Part shown: in pieces, positions 10,895 through 22,657 of the stretch
Position numbering within the stretch: the first letter of the stretch is position 1
Layout: every line of letters starts with the position of its first letter
Assembly: GCA_032358255.1 (NCBI GenBank)
Contig: JAULBX010013318.1
Coordinates: 124,001-188,000 of the forward strand
Direction: 5' to 3'
DNA: 64,000 nucleotides
From: Heterotrichella gracilis
Lineage: Eukaryota; Sar; Xanthophyceae; Tribonematales; Xanthonemataceae
Notes under the pieces: generated by a model
The model's database searches: none
Told to the model about the DNA's origin: nothing
What the model saw: only the letters and a program-made list of their open reading frames with translations
Position numbers and translations under genes: made by a program

Positions 10895-12157
10895 ATCCCT
10901 GTGCACAGATTCAGTCCCCCGGTGTACCTTGCTCTCACCGTGCGTGCAGTCCCAACACCCCAACTATTTGCTGGTAGAAGAGCGCAAGCTGGAGCGCAAG
11001 AGGGTTCGCCAGGGTACTTGAACAAGGTGGGCACCTTTGTCTGTTCACTAACACTGCGTTGTACAGGTGCAAACGCCACTTTTTGTTCTGAAAAGGGTTT
11101 AGGCTGCTCTAACTTGTATCACAAATATACAAAGAGGATAGCCTAATGATATACAAAGAGGATAGCCTAATTTCACGGTGCTCTGCACTTGGTGAACCAG
11201 CTGTGGCACAAAGTTGTGGCACAAGCCAAGTTTGCAGCTGTTCACATCACCTGCCAGGCAGTGGCATCACTCGCACGATATGTACACAAGTTAAGGTAAA
11301 GTTATATATAGACTGTTACAACTTGTAATACGAGCCTTTGAAAGTAGGACTCCACCTAAATCCCCTGGGCCAGTTGCAGGACCACAAAGCACTGCATTAC
11401 CTCTTCATTGTCCATCGGCTGAACCCTCACAAACTTGTCAGGCAGGCAAAAAGTGTGCAGCGCTGTGGATATATACAATGGATGGATTCCAAAGCTGCGT
11501 ATAATACAGCCCCCCTCGCCCTGCTCAACAACCAGGCAGTGCCTGTAACAATCACGGGGCGCTGGGGTGGGGCATGGTGCAAGCACTGGTGCTGCACTGC
11601 CACTGTCGAGGAGTGCAGCATACAGAGCCCCATGACCCTTACACCAGCGCCAGCAAAGAGAAGGGGGCGCAAAACGGCGCTATAGTAGAGGGAATGTGGC
11701 AAAATGGACGCTAGCTGTGAACGATAAGGTGTGCACTAAAAACGTGCAAGGGGAGCACAAAACGTGCGCTACAGGTGACAGCCGCCCGCAAGACCCTGTG
11801 CCTCCTAAGTGGCAGGTGATGCTGCAGCTGGCAAGCTAACAAGAACGGAACGGTTATTGGCTGCTGCGGTGGACATTGACGACGCTAGGCTACACATTGC
11901 CCACGCCCCTGGCTGACAAAAAAACAGACTACCATGGAGCGCCCAACTTGAAGAGACAACTTGAAGAGACAACTGCATGCAAGCGCGCAGATGTGCCACT
12001 ACCATTATTTTGCAGGCGGTCACACCAGGTTGGGTGGAGTGTATGCCTTGATGGGGTTCTCCATTGGCTCCAAGTCACCAACTGGAAGGTAATACACCTT
12101 GGCTGCACAAGGAGGGGGCGGGGTGTGAGTGAACAAAATAAAATCCACAGCAGTGAA
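10895..12157. other. Intergenic, no secure gene (1.26 kb)
   Basis: This stretch contains a tandem duplication of 22 nt at 11125-11146 and 11149-11170, and a 15-nt tandem repeat near 11943-11972. A leftward frame at 11356-11586 has some coding-like composition but no start or supported splice border. No other coding signal was seen. Confidence 0.5.
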
Positions 12158-13955
12158 TCACCCAATGCCACAAACCATGCAGAGCAGCAACTTCAGGAAG
12201 CTGTTGATGTGCATTTTGAGTGTGGTGAACAACTCAGCCAGCGTGCTCCCTTTCCATGCACCAGAAGTAGTCGATGAAGCAAGGGTTTGCCGCGAGCTCG
12301 TCGGGACCACCACCACACAACGCCACACACGCACATGTGTACACAGATGTGCACGCACGCACCACCACCAACCCACCTGTGTCCAGGGGCCCCGAGTACT
12401 CTGGCTCCATCAGCGGGTCCTCGCCACTGCACGTGCGCCGAATAAACTGCGACCGCCGCGCGCCCCCGCCCGCCGCGCAGCAGCGGCGGTACGAGCAGTA
12501 CATGAGCAGCAGTGCGGCCCACACCGCCCCGCAGGCCACGCACAGCACCATGAACACAAGCAGGCCCACGTTCCAGGAGCCGTCGTCGTACTGCAGGGCC
12601 CAGGGCGAGTCGCCGTCGGCGCCCGCGGGGTAGGGGTAGGGCGAGGGCATGGGCGGCTCCTCCTGGTCGATGGCGGCGGTGCGGTCGACGGGCGGCAGCG
12701 AGGGCTGGAACATGAACATGGGCAGGAAGGACCTGCAGGGGAGGGAGGAGGGATGTGGGTTGCCAGCGGGGGGGCAGGGCAGGAGTGGTGCGCTGCCCAG
12801 TTATGCCAGTTCAAGGTCAAGACGCGCATCTCCCCTTTGGTTTCATTTGCCTGGGTCATATGCTGCTAAAGGTGGTGGTGGTGGGCGGGGCGTGTGGTTC
12901 ATGCTGCGCACCTAAACAGCATTGGGATGAATGAATTGCTGTCCTGCGTCTCCTCATAGTCCTCGTCCTCATCGTCGTAATAGTACCCCTCGTACTGCCC
13001 ACCCTCCTCGCCCTCATCTTCATCATCCCCCTCGTCATCACTGTCTGCTTCCTGCTCCCCGCCATCCTCCAGCTTGTAGCTGCCCTCCTGTGCGTCCTGG
13101 AACCCACCGTCCTCCTCCTCGCCCTGCAGAACCCCATGCACACCGCTCAGCACAGCGGCAGGCAAGGCAGGCTGGAAAGGGCCACCCCGGCAAAGCAGGA
13201 ACAGCGATTGGACAGGAGCGTGCAAATTGAAGGCGTTTGAAGGAGCGTCTAGAGTGGGCGTAGGTGTGGGGTTGTCTGCGTGTGTGGCTATGGACGTGCA
13301 GGTGGGTTTGCGCTATGTGGGTGTGTGTGGGTGGACCAGGAGCGCAAGTGAGGGTGTAGATATGGGCACGTGGCAGTGCAGGAGTGCCTATGTGTGTGGG
13401 TGTGGATGGGTGTGTGTGGGTGCTTGCCTCCTCTGAAGTACTGAGCGTGGCTGATATGAAGGTGCGCGGCTGGGGGCCAAACAGCGTATCCCCCTCCTCG
13501 GAGCGCATGATGAAGGTGCTGGACAGGGGGCGGCTGTCGTACGAGTCGTCACCCTCTGGCAGGCGGCCATACACGTTGGAGCTGAGCATCTGCTGGCGCA
13601 TGTGGGCGCAGGGCATGGGCGCGCCAAACAGCAGGCCTTGGATGCTGTCCAGCATGTCAAACTGCTGGTCCACCCACTCGCGCAGGGTGTTGCGACGCGA
13701 GGAGGCGCCCCGGGAGGCGCCGCTGCTGAAGAAGTTGTCCATCACGTCGCCCATGGCCTGCATGGCTGCGTCGCCCTGGCCCTCCCAGTGCTGCACCACG
13801 CCCACCAGGCGCGGGTGGGAGCTCTGCGCGTCATCCACCAGGTAGAAGGTCTCGCCCTGCAGCGTACTGCCGGTGTCGCTGTCATCCACGGCCACCAGGT
13901 GGGCGTGTGCAGCCCCCAGGAGCAGCAGGCCCAGGAGGCCAAGGGCGAGCCGCAT
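12158..13955 (-). CDS. Type I membrane protein with acidic lumenal domain, function unknown
   Basis: Exons: 13955-13428, 13123-12912, 12732-12377 and, less surely, 12249-12158 (395 aa). The start is an ATG followed by a clear signal peptide (MRLALGLLGLLLLGAAHA). A lumenal region of about 150 residues follows (FYLVDDAQSSHPRLVG, SSNVYGRLPEGDD). Next comes a very acidic stretch in exon 2 (runs of EEED and DDEDE), then a Pro/Tyr-rich segment. One membrane helix lies near residues 302-327 (VGLLVFMVLCVACGAVWAALL), followed by a Cys/Arg-rich cytosolic tail. The first intron has a GC donor (GAG|GCAAGC); only this choice gives phase 0 with the acceptor CTGCAG|GGC. The C-terminus is uncertain, because the donor at 12377 can pair with more than one acceptor and read-through is also open. 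I do not recognise the family. Confidence 0.55.
13124..13427 (-). other. GC-AG intron in the type I membrane protein gene
   Basis: The exon ends GAG GAG and the intron begins GCAAGC and ends CTGCAG. A GT donor exists seven bases earlier in the exon, but it gives the wrong phase for the downstream acidic frame. The evidence is phase only. Confidence 0.6.
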
Positions 13956-15632
13956 GGTGGAGGCAACGGCAAGGGCTCTGTGTGTGCTGCAGCAGACGGG
14001 TGCCGGCGTCAGCGACGTATAGGGAGGGATACAAAGGTGAGTGGCAGCAAGCAAGTGGGAGCATCAGCTGGAGTATTGGAGGGTGCACAAGGTGCCGTAC
14101 CTTCACTGGAAAGCAGCCAAAAGGTGGTGTGTTTTCAGCACTGCCTTGACCCTTACAGCCAGACCTGCAACGGGAAGAAACATAGAGGTGAGAGGTGTCA
14201 GCTGGCATGATAAAGAAGGTGAAAGTTCATTGCACAGGCCACAAAGTCACCTCAGCAAGGGACAACTGGGAGCCTAGCCAGCAAAAGCTCAATAATGCTG
14301 CTGCCGGTGATTGCTGGCTGGGTTTGCGCGAGCACCCAGGCACACTGGGCAAACATGAAAGCTATTTCAACCGCGCAAAGGAGTAAGCGCCCCAGCTTAC
14401 AAACGGGCCAAATCAGCGGGCCCCAAGTTCCCAGTGGCCATGCACACTAACTGCTTACGTGGCAACAGAGTGGGCCCACAACAAAACCAGTAGCCTTGAA
14501 CCAACAACACGCCGGCAAGCCTGCGACCCGCTTTCAACGTCTGAAAAACCTACTGCGTGTACAGCTATTTGCCTGGCTCCCTTCAAAGAGGTGCCTATCC
14601 AACAATGTCGGTCGACGACTAACCTCCCACCAGGACGAAACTAACAAGGAAACTACGCGGGCTCGAGGCCCAAGGACAGCCTTGGTTCCCAAGGCAACGG
14701 CTTTGGCAAGCAATAGGGTATTCTAGGTTTAAAAAAGCTGCTTCCGGTGCAAAGGTTCCGGGTACGAGACGAGTGTTGGGCAACGATACGCTGCTGATAT
14801 GCAACCTGGCAACCCCAACCGGGAGGCATACACGCGCCACAAGCAACAAGCTGGACTTTAAGCTGCAAAGATGCAGGCACTTACAGTGCACCTGGCAAAC
14901 GGTTGTGCCCGTACTGTGTGAAACCCTCCCACCCTTCCAGAACCCACTGTGCACGCTGGGTTGCGAGTGCGGTTCGATGCAGGGTGCCGTAAAACTGTGA
15001 CAGTCCTTGACCGCGAAAGCCTAGCGGGGCAGAATATATGCGTTTCTGCTACGGTGAGGCCGTCAAGGTTACCTATTTGTGAACTCCCGGGCGTCCCTGC
15101 AGTCGGTAAGCTTAGGATGCCTCCTGGCAAAGTCTGGGCAAAGTAGCGCAATCACCCAGTGAAAGGCAAGCTCTATGTTCTTCAGTGAGACGTGCAAACA
15201 GTGATTCTTTGCCAAAGACTGGTGATTATGGTGGTTGTGCGGCGAAGCCTGGCTATGTAACCTGTTTTCGAAAGCAAAATGGACGTTGATATTTTCGAGC
15301 GTATTTTTTTATTTGCTGCTCAAAAACCCATTTTAATATCCAGGCAGCAATGCATGCATAGGCTGTATAAAGCTACCGTCGACAGTGGATGCATCGCGTT
15401 AGTTGTTCACTCTTCTCAGGTTTATCGTGCACGAACAGGTGTTTGAGGTGAAGCTCTGAGAAGGCCTGTCCGTTGTTCAAAGCCTCATTGGATAATGCAC
15501 CTTTTGTATGCGTCCAGTACAGTTCACGCAAAGGAGGCACCGCGCCTAAAGTTTCTACCAGTTGAGTCTTGACACAGTGGTGTGCTGGTGCGTCAACTGC
15601 TTTGGCAACCCCAGATCTGCACCCCCTTGGCA
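13956..15632. other. Divergent intergenic region, no gene seen (1.68 kb)
   Basis: This stretch lies between two divergent starts (13955 leftward, 15633 rightward), so it should hold both promoters and 5' UTRs. Frames up to about 200 aa on the + strand near 13602-14210 are antisense shadows of the type I protein. No independent coding signal was found. An ATGCATGCAT palindrome lies near 15348. Confidence 0.5.
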
Positions 15633-16167
15633 ATGATCGCCTCCACATCCACTGCTAGTGGGCAGTGTGCAAGGTTCATCAGGTGTAGGGCAGCAGCCAG
15701 GCCTTGTAGCTTCCACGGACCCCACAGGCGTGAGTTCATGCGGTGTAGTTTTCCTGCCAGCCAGCCAGCACGGCGAGGTGTCCGGGTCCACAGCTGGGAG
15801 GACGATGAGGTGGCCATGCTGCCCTCTGACATTGTGGCGGACTGGGGCGAGGAGGAGGATGAATACAACGAGATAGAAACCCTGCTCAACGAGGTATCTG
15901 CCGGCGATTGCAGGGTTGCAGCAACACCCACCCGCCTGCCCTGGCTGGTTCCTCTGACTGCCTGTGGCGCCCACCCTGCAGGACCAGGACTCCCCCGAGT
16001 TCTTTGCACAAAGCGCGGTGGCCTACGCTCTCCTGCTGCTGCTGCTGCTGGCTACAGGCAACATACTGCTGCGGCTGGGGGTGGTGGTGTATGCGCTGGT
16101 TGCTGCCGCCTTCAGGTACAGCGTGGTGGGCATACTCCTCATCGTGCTGGCAGCCATACTGGTCTAG
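15633..16167 (+). CDS. Predicted plastid membrane protein with two C-terminal helices (148 aa)
   Basis: Two exons: 15633-15893 and 15982-16167, phase 0, giving 148 aa. The first 50 or so residues are rich in Ser, Ala, Arg and Cys without acidic residues (MIASTSTASGQCARFIRC), like an algal chloroplast transit peptide. A short acidic segment follows (WGEEEDEYNEIETLLNEV). The second exon is almost entirely hydrophobic: one helix around LLLLLLLATGNILLRL and another around YSVVGILLIVLAAILV ending at the stop. The layout suggests a small thylakoid or envelope protein. The open frame upstream of 15633 has only a GTG start. The family is not recognised. The stop is followed directly by a TTTAGGG-like motif, and a TGTAA that could serve as a polyadenylation signal lies near 16375. 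Confidence 0.62.
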
Positions 16168-16839
16168 GGTTTAGGGTTTTGACGTCGGACGCACACAACT
16201 GTGTGCTTGCCTGCTGCTGGTCCTTTTCAGCCATCTTGGCACAAACCAGTTTTAGGTAGAATAAGTGCACGCTGTAAAGCAGGCAAGCCCTCTCTGTCGC
16301 TTTGTGATCTCGCAACAAAATGCTTTCTTTCTGCTTTTTACATGCCCTTTGCCCATTGGCTGCAGCCATGGAATGTAATATCTTCATTCTGACAGCAGTG
16401 TTAGTACCACAGCCAGCTTTAGCAGGATGTAGAATGGGTGTTTGACAGTTCAGATAGTGGCCAGTGTACCTAGAACAAGTCGTTTTTTCAGCGCAATTGC
16501 ATGCCGTCGCAACAAACCCAGGTATATTGGCTGTATTGCAGTGCAGGACTTCTTCTAAAGCCAGATCCTCTTTGTTTTTCTGTATTAGTCCACATTTGGG
16601 AAGCGGTAGCACTGGCTTCGGCCAATGCAGTGTGGCCATGGATTATTTGTAACACACAATGCCAAATTACAGCAATATATTGGACTTAATTGACCTTTCT
16701 AAAGTGTCACTGAAGGAAACAAGCAATACACTGTTCGTGATCCTCAGAAGCCTATTTTGGGTTGCATCAACTGACCACATTACCATTACAACCTGGTGGT
16801 CTGACGGTGTCCTAGCAGGACCAGTATATTGCGATTGTG
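16168..16839. other. Convergent 3' regions, no gene seen
   Basis: This is the spacer between the rightward plastid-protein gene and the leftward NAA30 gene. It begins with TAGGGTTTAGGGTTTT. No coding signal was found. Confidence 0.55.
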
Positions 16840-18509
16840 TCATGGGTTGGCGCTGTCGTTCCGGCTGAGCACCTGCCCCGCATGGCCCTCGCCCCCGTGC
16901 TGTTGGTGGTGGTGGTGATGGTGCTTCCCGCCGCAGCACCCCTCCCCGTGCACCGCCAGATCTGCCAGCTGGCGCGCTGCTTCGTACTCCACGTCATCTA
17001 ACGGGGGCGGTACAGGGAGCAGCAGCTTGAGCCGGTAGGCATCAGAGCCATTCAGGTAGTACCTGCGGGGAGAAGGAAGGATGGGTGAGCACTGTGCTGT
17101 GCAGCAGGTGTGAAGGGATGTCTGTGTGCGTAAATGGGAACAACCTGCACCATGCTGATGGTGCAATATGTGCCAGACATAGATATATGCTGAAGTGCAA
17201 GGGCGCCGCCGCTGCCGGCCAGGGTTGTAAGATGCTGCGCCCACCCACAGATGTCGTGTGCTGCCGCTGCCGCAGAAAGAAGAGGCAAGTCCTGTGACAG
17301 CCCACCCCACAGGTACCAACCCCCTCCTCACCCACAGCGCGCACCTGTGCAGGCGCTTGGAGCGTATGAACCCCAGGTTTTGGTATAGCACCAGCGCCCC
17401 CCTGTTGGTCACCTCCGCCTCCAGCACCACCTCGTCCGCGTGGCGCCGACACATCTCGTCGATGGCCAGCTTCACTAGCTCAGTGCCTGCAGCAGACCAG
17501 GGGGTAGGGTGGGGGACTCCGAGTACCATGCACAGGTGCCATAAAATTCTTTTAAAAATTAAAATTAACAATGCAAAAAAAAAAACAGAAATTCCTGGCA
17601 GGCATGCAATGCTGTCTCCGCATCACGACACGCAGATCAGCGCTGCGCATGTGCTGTGCGCCAATACCCACACGGCATGGGCTGTGCACGCAACTAGTCC
17701 AGGTTAGCCCCCCACGCCCATGCATGCCACTAATGCTCATAGCACTCATAAAGGTCCCGGCCTATCCCAGCTGCGCACATAAAGACTACGATAGGACCCC
17801 CCGCACCTACTCCCAGGGAGCGGTAGCCCTTCTCCACCATCAGCATGGCCAGGTAGCCGCGCAGCAGCCCCCGGTGCTGGTCCAGCTTGCACACGATGGT
17901 GGCGAAGCAGTGGCCCTGGTGGTAGGCCAGGTAGCACAGGTTGGGCCAGTTGTGCAAAAAGTACCTGGGCAAAGGTATGCGGTAAGGGGCATGCGGGAAA
18001 CCCTAAAGGGTACGTGGGGACCGGAGTAGAGAGCACAGTGCTGGCTGGCAATGCAACATTGGTCTCTTTACTGTAAACTTGTGTACATGTAGGTATGGGT
18101 GTGGGGCGACATTCAAAGCAAGCAGCAGAGGGCGGGGCCCACACAATGTGAAGTCATGGCGCATGTCGTGGCGCACTTGCCTGTATGTGAAGATGGAGTA
18201 GGGCTCACTCAGCTCGTTGTCTATGAGGTGCATCACAACCGGCAGGTCTGTCTCGTCACGGTACTGTACACACACAAGCAAGAGGTGGGTTGTTAGTACA
18301 CAAGGTGGGTGCAGCTGGGGGTGTGTTGGCTAGGTCAGGCCAATGCAGTGACTTCGGGCACTGGAGCAACCCGCAACGTCAGGTAGGTGCCTCACCTGTC
18401 TAAATGTGATGACCACTTCCTGCCCATCCTTGATGGTTCGTGTGACTGTCACCGGGGCGTGGCCGCTGGTGGAGGGGGTGGGGTCATCGGCACTGCTGCA
18501 CCCAGCCAT
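16840..18509 (-). CDS. NAA30: N-alpha-acetyltransferase 30, catalytic subunit of NatC
   Basis: Five exons: 18509-18396, 18263-18181, 17964-17807, 17486-17345, 17062-16840 (239 aa), with phases consistent throughout. It follows the NAA30/Mak3 family block by block: [18 protein letters not shown], then [10 protein letters not shown], then [17 protein letters not shown] (the R-x-x-G-x-G acetyl-CoA loop), then [19 protein letters not shown], then GF and [13 protein letters not shown]. NatC acetylates nascent chains beginning Met-Leu, Met-Ile, Met-Phe and similar on cytosolic ribosomes, with NAA35 and NAA38. The N-terminus is about 38 residues of Ser/Thr/Asp-rich sequence. The C-terminus carries an extra tail with a His/Gln/Gly run (six His in a row), not part of the catalytic fold. 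The intron between exons 2 and 3 has a GC donor (CAG|GCAAGT); the conserved YRYF junction proves its use. Confidence 0.96.
17965..18180 (-). other. GC-AG intron in NAA30
   Basis: The donor is AG|GCAAGT and the acceptor is GCCCAG|GTAC. The exon halves AG + G rebuild Arg in the invariant Y-R-Y-F stretch of NAA30, while the nearby GT would shift the frame. Confidence 0.88.
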
Positions 18510-19729
18510 GCAGACTAGGGAAAACAGAACGCGCAAACCCCTAGTAGAAAGGGGAAAATAAATAAATATACAGCACCAAATATGTGCTAGGTACGAAAAG
18601 CTTAAGTGTTAGTGCACGAGAGACTGTTATGTAGGTTTGCATGCAACAATGCAATATATGCATGCATTGAGACGGCCGTGACCTATTAGCGTAGAAGGCT
18701 GGCATTCACATTGACAGCAAGGTTATTAAATGGGAAGCAGCTGGCTCCTTTTGCGTTGTGGAGCACTTGAGAGGCTGTGCAACTTTTTCAGGTCGCCGTC
18801 CAGCCGCCGTCACCGCCGCCGCCGTCCGCCTCAAGCTGCTGTTTTGGCTTTTCTGCCCGGCACTGCCTTTCAAAGTTGCAGGGCGTCCATTGGGCTTAAC
18901 ACTGCGGGCTGTCCTTCTTGTGCACCAACCTGCTGGGAGACATAAGCTTTCTCTGTCGCTGTCGGCTACCACGTTTCGCATCTGTCATCCATCTATTGCT
19001 CTGTCGGGTAAGTGGGCCATGGGCTGTATTGCATCCGTTCCAACTTGCCCACATGCCAGGCAGCACTTGCAGCAGTGCACCACCCTTCGAAAACCAGCAT
19101 GCGCACTCGCAAACACCGCTTAAGCATTGATCTGTCAGTATACTCAACGTGTGTTTGGCCTGCAGGTTTGCAGGTGCACTGTCCCCACCTTTGCTCACGC
19201 CTCAAGGTGCCATCGCCCCTAGCTAGACCCAATTGTGGTTTGCCTGTAGTTGAACTTGTCGCAAACCAGCACGAGTGTCTGCGACCAGGTGGAGCTGTGG
19301 TGTGAGCTGTGAAGCACAAACAGCTTTGTATCGCAAGGTATGTGGGTTTGGTGCTGGCAGAGTGCCTTCCATGGTGGTGGCTAGCATGGCTGTGTGCGAG
19401 CGGGATGTAAGCCGAAACGTAACTCGAGCAATTGCGGCGCAGGCACTCCTAGCAGCAGCGCAGGGACGTTTGACTACAACCCAAGGCAATTTATTCGTTG
19501 GTATGGCGCACACTCATACATTTCATCTGTTCGCTGCATCATCCCTGATGGTTGACTGTGGGCGCAGATGCTGCATGTCAATGGCTGCCAGGGACTGCTC
19601 TGGGCTTTTGCCTCGCATGCGGCTCCTGCCAAGCACCTTGGATAACCCTTGCACCAACAGTAACATATACTTGCGGTCTTTCACATCGTTGTTTGTTGCA
19701 GATACCCCAGCCTTTGTCACCTCGCCACC
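18510..19729. other. Divergent intergenic region, no gene seen (1.22 kb)
   Basis: This stretch separates the leftward NAA30 start and the rightward secreted-protein start, and so presumably contains both promoters. The 18770-18830 part is rich in GCC/CCG triplets. An ATGCATGCAT palindrome lies near 18655. No coding exon was supported. Confidence 0.5.
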
Positions 19730-21343
19730 ATGCAGTTGAGTACACACCGGCATGCCCTGCCGACCTTCTTGTTGCTGACACTCCTCAGCACGGCTTCGTT
19801 AGCACAAGCCTTCACAGACTCCAACGGCGCCACTTTTGCCGCGGGCGGGGTCTCGACAGGTCCCCGCAGGGCCCTGCTGCACAGCAGCCCAGTCAGTGTC
19901 CCTGGGACCCAATCAGATGACGGCTCTGTGTTCGGCCCACTCACCGCACAGGCTCCCAAGGTGGACGACGGCAGCGTCAGCAACTCTTTCACCGCCCCCG
20001 CTCCGTCGCCCCTCGCCGACTCAGCAGACGAGGCCCAGCCAGCCCCCTTCGTGATGCCCACCCACCTGGATGATGTGCTCAAGCCTGAGGCTGAGGTGGA
20101 GCAGGCGGCCATATCCAAGGAGGAGCTCAAGGTGAGGACTAGGACGCATGCACTGTTATATATTGCTTGTAAGGACGTATGCGTTGCCTTCCGCATGGCA
20201 TTAGCTTGCATGGCATCGAAAACTAGTGTTTTAGCTCTGTAACTTGTACATGTAGCACAATCACCTGTGACGAGTGGGTGGGTGTGTCCTATAGGGAGGC
20301 GATCCACCATCAGGTTGTACATATTCGTTACTAAGGCTTGTTTTATAGCTTGCGCCTCGCCTTCCTTGCACTCACAGACCTTTGGCGCAGTGCACCACCT
20401 ACCACCGCCCCTGACCTCCCCACACCCCCTGACCACCCCTCCTTCTACCCCCCTGCAGACATTGGACCCAGTGCTCAAATGGGCGCCCTCCAAGAACAAG
20501 AAGAAGAAGGCTAACAAGGGCGCATGGTACGTTCCCAAGGTGGTGCTCCCCGCCACCGAGGAGGAGCCCACCACCACCGCTGAGGACGAGGAGGCAGCCC
20601 TCAAGGCGGAGTACGACACCAACTCCTACTACTTCAAGAACGTCATCGCCCCCATGCTGGCCAAGCTCAAGGCGGGGGACACCAAGAACGACACAGAGGC
20701 GGAGGTGGAGCTGGATTCCGGCGGCCTGCCCGTCGACTTTGATGCCCACGAGTACCTTGAGCTGCACCCAGACCTGGCCAGGCACAACTTGACAGAGGAC
20801 CAGCTCATCAGCCACTACCTGGACTTTGGCAAGAAGGAGAAGCGCGCCTACAAGAACCCCAACCGCCCCGCCGCCCCCCTGCCCAAGCGCCCAACCACCC
20901 TCCAGCGCACCGCCACCGAGCTGCCAGGCCAGCACAGCCATGAGGCGCTGCTGCGTTTCCTCCCCTCTGATTTTGACGCACGCGAGTACCTGCGCCTCAA
21001 CCCAGACCTACCGCGGGCAGGCATCGCCACAGAGGAGGCAGCCAAGCTGCACTATGTGTCCTTTGGCAAGCTGGAGAAGCGTAAGTACCAGGACCACTCT
21101 GTTGAGCCCACCGAGTCCGGTGAGCGACGGGTGAAGGCTGATGCGGTGACGGCAAGCGTCAACGTTGCCCTACCCAAGGGTTTTGAGTGGGAGACCTACT
21201 TGAGGTTGAACCCTGAGGTGGAGGCAGCTGGTGTGAGCACCCAGCATCAGGCTGAGCAGCACTACTTGGACCACGGCCAGTGGGAGAAGCGGCGGTGGTC
21301 TATCGCTCAGGAGTTTCAGTGGCAGCAGGGTGGTGGCAGGTAA
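19730..21343 (+). CDS. Secreted protein with three DFDAxEYLxLNPDL-type repeats
   Basis: Two exons: 19730-20131 and 20459-21343, phase 0, 428 aa. The N-terminus is a signal peptide (hydrophobic core LPTFLLLTLLSTASL, likely cut after AQA, residue 26). A Ser/Pro/Asp-rich region and a Lys-rich patch (KNKKKKANKGAW) follow. The second half holds three copies, about 40 residues each, of one unit: near residues 226-265 (DFDAHEYLELHPDL ... HYLDFGKKEKRAY), 304-345 (DFDAREYLRLNPDL ... HYVSFGKLEKRKY) and 374-416 (GFEWETYLRLNPEV ... HYLDHGQWEKRRW). Such FDxxxYLxLNPDLxxxG...HY...G..E.R units occur in bacterial and algal surface or glycosyltransferase-linked proteins. No catalytic domain is present. The role is unknown; secretion to the wall or endomembranes is inference. 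Confidence 0.75.
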
Positions 21344-22657
21344 AGACCCTCACAGTTGCCTGCATTTTTTAGCAGAACCTTTTAGCTGCCAGATGTTTTA
21401 GGTGCAATATTCCCGCTGTTTGCTTTTTTCATTCCGTTTATAGTTTCTTTCCTGTACATCAGAACTTGTGGACAGCCATCATGCCATGAGGACCATGTTA
21501 ATTTGAAGTTCCTGGTGAGGACTGACAACTTCGCTCAAGTTATATGTATTGGATACATATAGCAAGATGCATATTTCCCACTGTGTGACACAATGAATGG
21601 CTTCAATAACTTTGATACAGACAACTAGAGTTGAGCTCCAACTTATAAGCGGGTTTAAAGTTATGCTTGCCCACTGCTCCAGTCCAGATATGGTATGATC
21701 ACTGATCGTGTGACACCAGGTCCTTGGTACCACGGGTGGTGCACCTGTGCCCTGCCTGGACCTCACTGCAAGACTTTGAGTGAGAGTCTGTGACCATGAC
21801 TTTCACAAATAATATTTTTTTCGTGTGCAAGGGATAGGCAAGGTTTATTTCCCAGCTGGCATCATGCATGATACTAGCAAAACACAGTGTTAACACGTTG
21901 CCCACCGACTTGTCATGACTGCAATTTTTAGAAGAGACACTTTGCTCTGTAAACTTCAAGCTCAGCCAAACCAGCTTAGCACGGCTGCCAACAGGTGTCA
22001 GCGGAACATGACATTCAATGACAATTTGTACACCACCTGACTTTCCAAGATGTTGGCACAAAAGCACGCTGAGCAGCAAAACAGTGCGGAGTCCTGACCA
22101 CCAACCTAAAATGAATACAACAGTATTTCTTGTTAAGCCTGAGTGAAGCCCTGGGCAAGTAAGTCTCGCATACCATGCGACGACATGCCCCCTCATGCGC
22201 TTATGAGGAGGTGGGCCCCTGCAAGTCGGACTTGCAATGTACCGCACCAAAATGTTTAAAGAAGGTACCACCTACGCTACTGGCAACCAGCTCGATAGCG
22301 CTTGCTCACTCAACAGCTCCAGTTTGGCTACCAATACCCAACTCACTTAGAAATATGCCGCAGGCCACCTTTTAAGGGTGCCATTTAGGCTAGTCTCCCA
22401 ATCCAATGAAAAAAGGCTAACTCTCAAAACTGGGACTAAGCTGTTCCAGCCCAGTATGGGGCGTGAAACAGGCTGACAAAACAGTCTTTCACTTGCAAGT
22501 CGTTGATAACACGTGTACACAATACAACATTGCAACCACGCAGCGGTGGTAGCCCCAGACCTTCTCAACAAGCTGCAGCCTTCGGTGCTACCCTGCACAG
22601 CCCCCCCACAGCCATGAGGAGCATGCCCCCCCCACCCCCCACACACACCCAGCCCTG
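21344..22657. other. Convergent intergenic region with one weak leftward frame
   Basis: This is the spacer between two convergent genes. It contains one uninterrupted leftward frame (21699-22196, listed separately) and nothing else that looks coding. Confidence 0.5.
21699..22196 (-). CDS. Doubtful open frame, possible small secreted/membrane protein
   Basis: A leftward frame of 165 aa from the ATG at 22196. It contains a hydrophobic stretch (GLRTVLLLSVLLCQHL) that could be a signal or anchor, followed by mixed polar sequence with several Cys. A TTTTAG acceptor-like site lies just before the hydrophobic part, so a spliced form is also possible. No family is recognised. A frame this long can occur by chance in a sequence this size; it is listed only because the region has no other explanation. 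Confidence 0.2.
   Translation of the reverse strand: MRGHVVAWYARLTCPGLHSGLTRNTVVFILGWWSGLRTVLLLSVLLCQHLGKSGGVQIVIECHVPLTPVGSRAKLVWLSLKFTEQSVSSKNCSHDKSVGNVLTLCFASIMHDASWEINLAYPLHTKKILFVKVMVTDSHSKSCSEVQAGHRCTTRGTKDLVSHDQ

Noticed and set aside
11356-11586. Leftward frame ending in DKFVRVQPMDNEEVMQC
   Set aside because: It has no ATG, no upstream exon in phase and no recognised family; it may be real but cannot be supported.
13602-14210. Rightward frame of 202 codons
   Set aside because: It is antisense to the signal-peptide exon of the type I membrane protein; composition follows from that exon.
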